Source: Gnetum montanum (lineage: Eukaryota; Streptophyta; Gnetopsida; Gnetales; Gnetaceae). From it: a stretch of DNA of 64,000 nucleotides. The notes beneath the pieces are model-generated. The model was not told the origin of the DNA and did not search any database. It saw only the letters and a list, made by a program, of their open reading frames with translations. Shown here one piece after another: positions 23,380 to 33,510 of this stretch; position 1 is the first letter of the stretch; each line of letters begins with the position of its first letter. Made by a program: the position numbers and the translations under genes. The stretch spans positions 83,817 to 147,816 of the forward strand of contig MNCI01036652.1 in NCBI GenBank assembly GCA_015680685.1, in the 5' to 3' direction.

Positions 23380-24500
23380 TGTTTACGCTCAGCATATACG
23401 CTGCTAAACCTAGCGTATACGCTGTCAAAATTTGTCTACGCTCGGCGTATACGCTGCCTGACCCGGCCTTTACGCTGACAACCAACTATTTACACTATTG
23501 CCCGAATGTCTTACGCTCAACGTATATGCTGAAGAAACCCTCAGCGTATACGCCACAGAAGCTGTTAGCGTAAATAGTCTACGCTAGGCACCGAACAAAG
23601 TTTACGCCGAAAAACAGTTTACACAAAAATAAGTCTACACTGCACCACGTTTGAAAAGAATTAACTGTTCACGCTCAGCGTATACGCTGTAGAAACCCTC
23701 AGCGTATACGCCGTCATAGCGTAGATCGTCTACGCTGATAAAATAGAAAATCATAGCTGATAAAATAGAAAGCTTATGCTGACAAAACAGAAAACTTCGT
23801 GCATAGAAAACTTATTACGCCGTATAGCCTTTAGCATATACGCTGATACAATCGTCTATGCTTTGCGCAAGAAAAAGTGATTACGCTGTGCACTGAAAAT
23901 AGATTACGCTAACAGTCTATGCTATCAAGATTCTACGGTAACTCCTTACACTCGGCGTATACGCCGAAATATTTTACGCTTGGCCTATACGCAAAAATCT
24001 CTACGCTAAACTTTCTACGCTTGGCGTATACGCTGAAGCCCTCTACGAGACTATCTATGCTACGAAACATACACCAGCAAAAATAAGTAATAGAGATGGG
24101 ATCAGAGCCTACCTGTGTGATGATCCAAGCCATGACGGAATCCTTGGCCTGGGCAGGCACTGCAGCATGGCTTCGCTCTCCTCTGCGAAGGTCAAGTCAG
24201 GTCCCTTCCTCCCCTGCCCTTCCACTTACTTGCCTTTGCCCATTGCAGCATCCTCTACGCTGGGACCAACAGTGTACGCTGAAGGTTAGAATTGTCTACG
24301 CCTACGCCGAGCCTCTACGCCAAAGTCTGAGTCCCTACGCTGATGCTTAAACTTCTACGCTCTGCGTCTACGCTAAGGTTTAGCCGTTGGCATCTACGCT
24401 GGGGTTTAGCCGTTGGCGTCTACGCTGGGGTTTGGGTTTACGCTTACGCCAAGGTTTTGCAGTTTACGCTCACGCTGAGAAGTTTATGCTCGGGTTTACG
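23380..24500. repeat. GCGTATACGC palindrome array upstream of the antisense gene
   Basis: About 1.1 kb saturated with GCGTATACGC and half-sites. Perfect copies lie at 23413-23422, 23445-23454, 23544-23553, 23678-23687, 23702-23711, 23955-23964 and 24024-24033; after 24240 mainly CTACGCT and TTTACGCT remain. The array begins about 100 bases before antisense exon 1, where its promoter would lie. The matching region in D (37600-38700) holds the GCGTGACC motif instead. Confidence 0.88.
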
Positions 24501-24535
24501 CTCAGAGAATCCAATGTGACAAATGACGCCCCCCC

Positions 24536-24589
24536 NNNNNNNNNNNNNNNNNNNNNNNNNNNNNNNNNNNNNNNNNNNNNNNNNNNNNN
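24536..24589. other. Assembly gap (54 N)
   Basis: Run of N within the non-coding stretch before RT, preceded by a C run. Confidence 0.99.
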
Positions 24590-24729
24590 CCTCCCAGTTT
24601 GCTCTTTTTGCCTCTTTTTTCACTTTTTTATTTATTTTTTGTTGAAATTCGCCCAAAAAATGATAAAATATATATATATATCTAAAATAAAAACAAAATT
24701 ACTACGTCCTAGTTCCCCTGTGAACCCCT

Positions 24730-24870
24730 TTTCATGAGTTTACACTGAACATTCCAACATAAATTGCCGTTACGGCCTGGTACGGCCTTAAACTGCCATC
24801 ACGGCCCGGTACAGCATTAAACTACCGTTATGGCCCGGTAAGGCCTTAAACTGCCATGCGTCCCAGTGCG
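24730..24870 (+). repeat. TTAAACTGCC motif array before RT of element C
   Basis: Four to five imperfect units of about 30 bases built on GGCC(N)GGTA(C)GGCCTTAAACTGCCAT. D has the counterpart at 37105-37180 on the minus strand (CATACCAGGCC and TTAAACTACC reversed). It lies just inside the 3' end of the putative PR/RT intron. Confidence 0.75.
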
Positions 24871-24954
24871 ACGATAATCCACCATCATGCATGTACACAT
24901 AATCTAAAATTACCAAAGAACATAGAATGATACCCATTAGCTCATTCAACTCTC

Positions 24955-24968
24955 TGTTTATTGGTAGG
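24955..24968 (+). promoter_or_regulatory. Putative 3' splice site of the PR/RT intron, element C
   Basis: CTGTTTATTGGTAG followed by GAGC at 24968. D has TTTTAATTGGCAG followed by GAGT at 36990. The phase fits joining to an exon that leaves one base. The matching donor in D (43246/43245) is a strong AAG-GTGAGTAT; in C that position reads GATG-CTGAAT (after 19085), so the C donor looks mutated. Confidence 0.6.
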
Positions 24969-27900
24969 AGCAAGCCTGATGGATTGCCAACACTTAACCG
25001 AACCATTAATTATCGATGGACCATATGGCAAAATTGCAAGGGACATCAACATAAACCTCATCCACTTAAGTTCATCAACGGACGACGTAGTCATAGCCTC
25101 AACACAGCAAACAATAGACAACTACAATGGTATGACAAAATCCCTCGACATAGAAGCCAAAAATATCACCGAAGACTCGTTGAACGAAACCCCAATAACC
25201 ATGCCCGATGGGGAAATTAAAATATTAAAATTAAGCACATTACTACAACCACAATTAGCCAAAGACATTGAGGACGTGCTCAGGGAAAACATGAAAGCAT
25301 TCGCTTGGTCTTACATGGACATGCCCGGGTTAGACCCTCGGATTGTCCAGCATAACATTATTCTTGATCCCAAATTGAGACCGGTAAAACAAAAGGCACG
25401 AAAGGTTAAACCCGAGGTGGCATTGGCAGTTTGTAATGAGATCACCAAGCTGTATTAGGCTGGTTTCATTCGGGCTGTTGATTACACCAAGTGGGTATCC
25501 AACATGGTCATAGTCCCGAAGAAGAACGGAAGCATTCGCTTATGCATTAACTTCTGGGATTTAAATGTTGCAATCATAAAAGATGATTTTCCCCTAGCCA
25601 GCATTGATCAACTTGTTGATTCAACTGCCGAGCATGCCTTATTATCTTTTATGGATGGCTTCTCAGGATACAATCAAATACACATCAACCCAGAGCATCA
25701 GCTTCAGACAACCTTTATGACACCATGGGGAACCTTTTGTTACACAATGATGCCCTTTGGTCTCAAGAACGCAGGGGCCATGTATCAAAGAGTGATGACA
25801 TTCATCTTTAGCGATTACATGTTACACTCGCTCAACAACTACGTGGATGACATTGTGGTTAAATCAAAAACATCGGAACAACATGTACAAGATCTCGACT
25901 TAGTGTTAAAGCGTTGTTTGAAGTATGAATTGAGACTCAACCCAAAAAAATGTGTCTTCGGTGTCAAGACAGGAAAAATGCTTGGATTTATAGCCTCAGA
26001 AGCAGGGATATGAGAAGACCCCGATAAGGTTAAGGCCATAATAAACCTAAAACCACCAAGCAACCTTACCGAACTTCGAGGTCTACAAGGTAGATTACAG
26101 TTTATCAGGTGCTTCATAGAAAAACTAACAGACAAACTAAAACCTATGAACCACCTGTTACGCAAGAACGTCCATTTCGAATGGACTCCACAGTTCCAAG
26201 AAGCATTCGATAATATTAAAATAGCACTCGCCTGACTACCCCCAATTTATCCACCTCAAAACAATAAACCATTTTACATCTACCTTGCCACTTCAGATTC
26301 GTCAATCGTGTCTATGCTTTGCCAGAAACAAGATGACGGAACAGAAGTCCCTGTATATTATTTAAACCATGCATTAGTTACTCATGAGAAAAAGTATAAC
26401 GACGTAGAGAGGTCCTGTTTAGCTTTGGTCTTTTCCTTAAGAAAATGGTGACATTACCTCTTCCGTAACCAAGTTAATGTAATTTGCAAAGATAATGTGC
26501 TAAGGGCTATAATGGGAAACATTTACGAAATGAGTCGGATAGCCCGCTGGAAAGCCATGATAGCTGAATTTGACCTACACTACATAGCGCAATCATCAGT
26601 TTGTATCAAGCCATAGCAAGTCAAATGGCCACGTCACCAACGCACGATCAAGCGGTAATAGAGCCAGAATTCCCAGATGAGAATATAAGCACAATAGACA
26701 TAGTGCCCAATGACTACGATGCCATTCTAAACTTTGATGGAGCATCCACCTCTCAAGGGGGAAGTGTAGCCGCTGTCATCACCTATCCCTCCAGGGAGAT
26801 CTAACCCTTTACTTATCATTTCAATTTTCATTGCACCAACAACATAGTAGAATATGAAGGTCTCCTTATAGGTCTCACGATAGCATTGGCTTTAGACATC
26901 ACACGGCTTGTGGTCAGAGGAGACTCACAACTAGTCTTAAACCAAGTCATAGATGTTTACACATGTAAAGCCTAACACTTACAACCATACTGTGACTTGG
27001 CAAAACATTTAATAAGGCGATTTGAAAACATCGATGTGCAACACATTTCTAGAAATGATAACACCATTGCAGACGTGTTAGCCACATTAGCATTAAATAT
27101 ATCGCCAAACATGTTCCATGCATTACCAAGCTCCGTGATCAGTTGTGCTGAACCAATAATCGATACTCTTGACACATTGTTGGTCGCATCTGTTAGTACA
27201 ACACACGCAATAGAATGGTATGACGACATAAAAGAATACCTTCTACACGGTGAAACACCACGACATCTAACAAATGCACAAAAGGATGTGGTATGAAAAC
27301 GTTCTCGGCAGTATACCCTGGTAGGGGACACGTTGTGTCGTAGATCCTACAAAGGCATATTGCTAACATGCGTCAGTAGTACCAATGCCCAAACCATCGT
27401 CGAACAAGTACACGACGGACTATGCGGAGGACATATAGCACCAAAAGCCATGGCAACAAAGATCAGACGCTTAGGCTATTATTGGCCACACATGGAATAC
27501 AACTGTCTCTCCAAGGCTAAAACATGTAGTACTTGTCAAAAACATAGTAATCTAATACATGTACCACCAAATGAGTTGCATACGGCGCAAATCACGTGGC
27601 CCTTTCAAAAGTGGGGGTTGGACCTTATCGACCCAATAACACCCTCATCTTCTGTGGGGCATAGTTTTATTATAACCGCAACAGAATATTTCATGAAGTG
27701 GGTAGAAGCTGCTCCCCTTCAAAAAACTACATCTAAACATGTGTGCAATTTCATTCTCAAAAACATTGTAACCCGTTTTGGCATTCCCATGACAATCATC
27801 ACTGACAACGGGCCCCAATTTAGCAGTGTCGAGACCAAAACCTTTTGTGATAGCCTAGGGATCAAACACTCGTTTTCATCCCCTTACTATCCTCAGAGTA

Positions 27901-28455
27901 ATGGGTAAGCAAAGGCAACGAACAAAATGATTATTGCAATACTTAAGAGGATGCTTACCCAAAGCAAGAGAAAGTGGCACGAACAATTGGTATATGCATT
28001 ATGGGCATACCGTACTACACATCGGACTCAACAGGTACCAAACACAATATAGTCCTGTTTACGGTTCAGAAGCTGTTTTACCTTTGGAATTACAAGTACC
28101 ATCTTTAAGGATCACACTTTTTGGACTCCTCAACGATGGGCAAAATAATGACCTACGCATCATTGACCTGGACTCGGTGGAGGAGGAACGCGTACGTGCG
28201 CTCGATCAGATCGAATGGTACCAAAAACAACAACGGCAACGACATCGACATGACGGTCATAAGCACCCTATCAAAGAAGGTGACCTTATACTTAAGGCTA
28301 TCCAGGAACACCTGGACAAGTTCTCAGCCAACTGGGAAGGGCCTTACTTGGTCACTAAAGAATTTGACAACAAAGCATTTAAGCTAGCCGATATGGAAGG
28401 AAACGAGCTTGCCAATCCAACCAACCACTTATTCCTAAAACCGTTCTACATTTGA
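24968..28455 (+). pseudogene. RT - RNase H - archaeal-type RNase H - integrase of element C
   Basis: RT (about 25480-26010) has MVIVPKKNGSIRLCINFWDL, LLSFMDGFSGYNQIHI, TPWGTFCYTMMPFGLKNAGA and catalytic YVDD at 25840-25851. The first RNase H follows at about 26270-26600. A second, with LNFDGASTSQGG and VVRGDSQLV, lies at about 26720-27110; the double RNase H is a hallmark of the Tat lineage. Integrase has a zinc finger (CSTCQKHSN near 27525), the core Asp in LDLIDPI, ITDNGPQFSS, and then NG-stop-AKATNK, where catalytic Glu is Lys (27912-27914). Stops include 25456-25458 and 26012-26014. Pol stop at 28453-28455. Confidence 0.9.
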
Positions 28456-28467
28456 GTACAAGCTCAG

Positions 28468-29020
28468 GTACGTGCGAGTCCTGGGGTCACGACTATAAAC
28501 TGATACCATAGAATAGTCCTGGATCATGACTTAAAACTGATACAACAGCTCATCCCGGCATCATGACGATAAACTGATACCACACAGTGTCTGTAATGAC
28601 AATAAACTAGCACTCATCCAGCATGACAGTAAACTGTCACAGTTACAACCACCAAAGTCCGCTAAGACTATAAACTAGTTTGCCTCTTCATAGTCCGCTA
28701 AGACTAAAAACTGGCAATGTAACGTCTGCCACGACACTAAACTGGCAATGTCCAACGGGTCATGACATAAAACTAACCCATGATCATCCGCTAAGACTAT
28801 AAACTGGCAAATTCATCTCTAGTTCCTTAATACGCCGCCACGTTCAAACTTCATCAAAATCACTGCATCGCCTGCCATCAGACAATCCTACCAACATTGC
28901 TGCCATTTATATATAGTGCCTGAAATCACCTCCAATGTCTTTGATCCATCAGTAGCTATTTAAGTCTAAGCTCGCTTATTCACTCATGGTTTTCTTATCT
29001 CCTTGGAGTTATGTTTGTAG
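28468..29020 (+). other. Putative 3' UTR intron of element C
   Basis: Thirteen bases after the pol stop codon, CTCAG-GTACGTG is a strong donor. TTATCTCCTTGGAGTTATGTTTGTAG before GATGACAC is a matching acceptor. Both junctions are conserved in D (33500 and 32816) and F (63375 and 61650). At its start the intron holds about three units of the 38-base repeat that is expanded in F (GTCCTGG at 28478 and 28516), then TAAACT words to about 28830. Confidence 0.7.
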
Positions 29021-29850
29021 GATGACACTTAGAAGCTTCGCACAGGAATGCATTTTGTCATAAGCAGCAAGATGAGGCAATGTTCACAGCACACATGGCA
29101 AGACTAAATCAAACCATTTGCTAGTACATCCCCATCTCCCGATACATTCTCTATCTATTCACCGACACACTCTACTCAGCCACACCTTTGCTACACCCAG
29201 TGCATTCAAAACTTTGCGCATGCTGTTGCACACTGTAACACTTTACAACAGTTGCAACACATAACACAGCACTTGAGCATGAGTATAAGATCAAAGCAAA
29301 GCTTCTTTCGAAAAAAAAAACCTGGCCCTCCCCATATAAGCCCCAGGCGGGAAGGCAGTTGTCTTGAAACCAAGTACTCATGTCAAAAATAACCTAGAAA
29401 CATACAATTACATGGCTTTGGCTCTCCGCCAACAGGTTCCCCCCTAAACACTAAACAAGGGCCCTTTTCCTCCAAAGAATATAACACATCCTCCCGTGGC
29501 TTTGGTCTTGCCAGCAAGCTTTCTCGGACACCAACCAAGAGTCTTGTTTTGCCAAAGCACGCACATCACATGCCTGGATCCCGAGTCTGCTAAATAATGG
29601 CTATTGACAAGGACCAATATGTTGCATACCAGAGCATCTCCTTTACCAAGCACAAATCCCTTGGGCAATTCCCAATCCCCGCAATCTCCACGATCCTATC
29701 CAGATACAAATTTCTCTAAATCCCATGTACTACTGAACCTGGTGCGATGATGTCTAGTCAAGTGGCAATGGATAGGGTCTCTATCACGTTGCTTGTGGTG
29801 TTTTGCACTTCTTTATCGACACTTCTTGGGTCGATTCCTCCAAGCTTCAA
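29021..29850 (+). other. 3' untranslated region of element C
   Basis: Non-coding, but recognisable at 31833-32815 in D and 60830-61649 in F (both reversed). Conserved pieces include GATGACAC after the acceptor and GTGTTTTGCACTTCTTT(N)TCGAC near the end. Confidence 0.65.
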
Positions 29851-29860
29851 CAAAGAGGGG
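29851..29860 (+). other. Polypurine tract of element C
   Basis: CAAAGAGGGG, four bases before the second LTR. The same tract occurs reversed in D (31821-31832) and F (60818-60829). It primes plus-strand DNA synthesis. Confidence 0.8.
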
Positions 29861-29864
29861 CCAA

Positions 29865-31089
29865 TGAAACACCACAAAATTTCGAGCTTAGTACTTCTCC
29901 AACACGAAGCAGGTCCCTAGGACTCACAGACGACCACGGCTACATCCGGTGACACACATGGCAACTTTGAAGATCAAAATACTTAATTTTCACTAAGTAT
30001 GCAGTCTCAGCATATACGCCTAGCGTATACGCTCAAGTTCACATCCACAGCGTATACGCCCCAGCATATATGCCCAACATCCACAGCGTATACACCCGAC
30101 ATTCTCAGCATAGACGTCCAACGTACACGTCTAGCGTACACGCCTCACTTGTACGCTCAGCAAGTACAAAAGATGTATACGCCTGGCATGCAATCCCCAA
30201 AGACGGCATGGAAACAGCACTACAAAGCAAGATTTGGCACAAGGCAACAACCATCAGTGTATACGCCCCAGCGTATACGCCCAGCCATCATCAATGTATA
30301 TGCCCAGCGTCTACAGCATCTACGCCCAAATTCACATACGCCCAGCACATCTAGCGTATACGCCCAGAGTCTACGCTCACCAGATGCAGCATATACGCTC
30401 AACGTATACGCCCACCAAATGTAACATATTATACATTTGTAAATTTTACGCTTTTGCACCTGGTCAACGTACCACATGTCGCCCAACCTGAGTCTAGCGT
30501 CAAAAACCTGTATAAAAGCCCCATTTTTCACTTGAACAGAGTCGGTTGGCAAAACATTCAGAGCACGCCAGAGAGCAAAGACGCTGAGCACCAGAGCAAG
30601 AAACCTTATATGCTGGACAATCCTATACACTGAGCATACAGCCGCTACGCTGTGCTTACAGAGTAAACCAGCCCACAGTCATCCTCGCATCCACCGAGGC
30701 TTTTTGTCCACCTTGTGTCCCAGTCACAACTACGTTCGACCAGTGCATTGTACTCTCATTCTTTAATGTCATTGTTACATTTTCTTCCCAAAATCATTTA
30801 CAGTTTGCATTAATTGTTGCATGGATTCTATTTACGCTCTGTTCACATCAATCACGCTGTTTACACTCTGATTCACGCCCGTTACGCCATTTACGTATAA
30901 CCCAGCGTATAGCACTTCAGTGTACATTCGGGGAAATCCTTGTCTGATCCGCGTGCAGACCACCCAAGGTACTCTACCTTTGTTCATTCCAGCTCACCCT
31001 CAGGCAAAGGTAGGGTCTTTTGTGCACGTCCTATGATCCCACGGTCTCTGTTTCCTTCCAGCCAGAGACCGACAATTTTGGGCAGTACA
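29865..31089 (+). repeat. Second LTR of element C
   Basis: A 1225-base copy of 15235-16475, TGAAACACC to AGTACA, with the palindrome array at about 30000-30420 and a TATA box at 30511-30518. It is followed not by host DNA but by another primer-binding site. Confidence 0.9.
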
Positions 31090-31671
31090 GAAATTAGCGT
31101 TAGAAGGAGGGCCTGAACCTAAAACCTTACCTGCAAGCTTCCCAGCGTTTACGCTATTGAGAATTTACACCACCGACCATACGCTGATTCCTTCTGAAAG
31201 CCTCCCAACATTTACGCTGCTCAGTTTGAAACCGTCTACAAACAATCCAGCGTCTACGCTGTTTAGCGTCTACGTCGCTCCTGTTAAAGCTTACTCTAAG
31301 ATCCCCAGCGTTTACGCTGTTAATCATACGCTACATGCTTTACGCTAAAAATTTTGCCTACGCTGTACACAAGACTGCTAAATTTTACACTGCACATTTT
31401 ACGCCATAGATACTGTCGTTTATGCTATGCTCTCAACGCCATAGACCTCATCTACGCTGCACTGATTTTTGTCCCTGCTATTCTGTTTACGCTGGGCTCT
31501 TTACGCCCTAGACTTCGTCTACGCTGCTGCCCAATTTATACTGCATTCTATACACTGTAACCCTATTTTATGCTGAACCCTGATGCTGTATACGCTGCCT
31601 AGATTATACGTTGTACAATTTACGCCGTAGACTTGTCTACGCTGACTCCATATGCTGCATATATATACGTT
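31090..31671 (+). repeat. Second, truncated 5' leader of element C
   Basis: Primer-binding site TAGCGTTAGAAGGAGGG (31095-31111) and leader with TACGCT words, matching 16476-17062. It breaks at the ATATATATACG word and is joined directly to the D LTR at 31672. Confidence 0.88.
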
Positions 31672-31817
31672 GTAGCATGACCATAGCATCCAGCATCAAC
31701 GTGAGTTCCCAAGTCAGCATGACTGCTATGCCTTAGCCATATTTTTGTCTCGAAAACTTTGAAAGGGCTTGAGTCATTTAAATTTCAAAATGCTATGCCG
31801 AAATTAGTGGTGTTTCA
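31672..31817 (-). repeat. 3' LTR of element D, proximal part
   Basis: Matches 49427-49564. On the minus strand it starts TGAAACACCAC, the same LTR start as C. It is separated from its other half (14469-15234) by element C. Confidence 0.85.
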
Positions 31818-31820
31818 TTG

Positions 31821-31832
31821 GTCCCTCTTTGT
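31821..31832 (-). other. Polypurine tract of element D
   Basis: Minus strand CAACAAAGAGGGAC, three bases before the LTR start. Confidence 0.75.
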
Positions 31833-32815
31833 TGACGTCTGGAGGAATCCACTCGAGAGGTGTTGACAAAGAAGTGCAAAACACCATAAACAACTAAGTA
31901 CCAACATTAACCGTCATCTCTTGGCTGGATGTCATCGCATCGTTTCCAAAAGTACATGGGATTGAGGGAATGTGGTTCAAGATGCAACAGATTGTAACCG
32001 GGCAATCCTGGGGAAAGTCAAGAATTGATCAAGGGTGATAACTACTATTGGAATTGTGGAAGAGAAATGCTCTTACGTGAACAAGTTATGTCATTGGTCT
32101 TTGTCAAAAGTTGGGTTTTCAGTAGACTTGGAACCCAGACGTTGGAGGTGCGTTCTTTGGACAAACGAGACTCTCGTAGAGTGTTTATGGGAGCCCATTG
32201 TAAACAGCCAAAACCACGTGGTGATGTACAACATGGTCTGTTTGAGACACAAGTGTAGTTTTTTTCAAGATAATTACCTTCTCACCTGGGGCTTGTATGA
32301 GAATAGCCAATAGTCTGAGGTTTATGACGTCGACGAGGTCATGAAGACCCTTTTTTTCATGTGTTTTTCTCTTTGGCCTTTTGTCCTTTTTCTTTTTCTT
32401 TTTGTTTCTTCTTTTCTTTTTCTTTTTTTTTCCTTGTTTTTTTCTTTCTTTTTCTCTTTTACTTTTCTTTTATTTTCTTTTCTTGGTCTTTTTGAAAGAG
32501 CTTGCTTTTTGTGCCATGCTCGTGTTTGAGCATTTGCATTTTGCATCATGTACTGTGTTCTGTGTTTTGTATCGCAACTGCTTGGAGAGTCACAGTATGC
32601 AATAGTGTATCAAGAGTTTTAAGCTGAGTGGAATGTATCCAGGCGTGTAATCGAATAGGGTAATTGGGACATGATGGGAAAATAGGAAATGTATCAGGAG
32701 TTGGGAATGTACTTATGAATGGATTGATTAACCCAGTTAAGTGCATCAAGAAGAATGTGATACCTTGTCATTACGATGAAGTGCATCTATGCATGAACGC
32801 ATCAGGAGTGTCATC
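31833..32815 (-). other. 3' untranslated region of element D
   Basis: Homologous to 29021-29850 of C. It includes a long T-rich stretch (plus strand, about 32347-32490, TTTCTTTTTC words) not seen in C, giving spurious Phe-rich and Lys-rich ORFs. No gene. Confidence 0.6.
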
Positions 32816-33500
32816 CTGCAAACACAACTCCAAGGAGACAAGAAAAACACAAATGAAATGGTTAGCTAAGCACTTTAAACAAGGATATGGAGTCACCATG
32901 TGCAATTTTCAAAGTAAACAGAATTATGAACAACATCAGCTTCATTAGGGTCCATGGGACAGATCATGCAGCAAGTCTTTGTGGGACATGTACAGCCAAT
33001 TGCAGCAATGCATCTTTTCAAGTTTTTTTTCCTGGTCATCGATGATGTCACCATTTTATAGTCTTAGCAGACTGTTGTGGGTTAGTTTCACATTGTAACC
33101 CCTTGGATGGAGCCAGTTTAGCATTGTAGCGAATGATGCATTGCTAGTTTATAGTCATAGCGGACTGTAAAGAGGCAAACCAGTTTATAGTCTTAGTGGA
33201 CTCTAGCTACTATTTTCATGTCATGGTGGATAGATGTGGCAATTTAGTTTCATACCAGATAGAGCTCTATGGTATTATTTTTAAGTCATGATACCAGGAC
33301 TACTCTGTGGTATCAGTTTTAAGTCATGATGCTAGGACTACTCTGTGGTATCAGTTTTAAGTCATGATGCCAGGACTACTCTGTGGTATCAGTTTTAAGT
33401 CATGATGCCAAGACTACTCTGTGGTATCAATTTTAAGTCATGATGCCAGGACTACTCTGTGGTATCCATTTTAAGTCATGATGCTAGGACTATGACGTAC
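32816..33500 (-). other. Putative 3' UTR intron of element D
   Basis: Minus strand donor TTGAG-GTACGTC at 33501/33500, ten bases after the pol stop (33511-33513), and acceptor GTGTTTGCAG-GATGACAC at 32816/32815. About six units of the 38-base repeat lie at 33265-33490, then TTTATAGTCTTAGCGGACT words to about 33060. Confidence 0.68.
33265..33490. repeat. 38-base tandem repeat, about 6 units (element D)
   Basis: Unit GGTATCAGTTTTAAGTCATG plus ATGCCAGGACTACTCTGT, starting at 33271, 33309, 33347 and so on, exactly 38 apart. It is a diverged version of the large array in F. Confidence 0.88.
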
Positions 33501-33510
33501 CTCAAATTTG

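Larger units (their letters stand above)
15235..31671 (+). mobile_element. Tat/Ogre-like LTR retrotransposon C, plus strand, partial tandem form
   Basis: Inserted in the 3' LTR of D. Order: LTR 15235-16475, primer-binding site 16481-16497, 5' UTR, gag-protease 17165-19159, antisense gene 19676-23278, motif array, RT/RNase H/integrase 24968-28455, 3' UTR intron 28468-29020, polypurine tract 29851-29860, LTR 29865-31089, then a second primer-binding site and 5' UTR 31090-31671 that breaks off. The right end therefore lies in a second internal region, so this is the remains of an LTR-internal-LTR-internal array. Confidence 0.88.

Noticed and set aside
32341-32605. Phe-rich and Lys-rich ORFs
   Set aside because: Low-complexity translations of a T-rich tract in the 3' UTR of element D; no coding signature.
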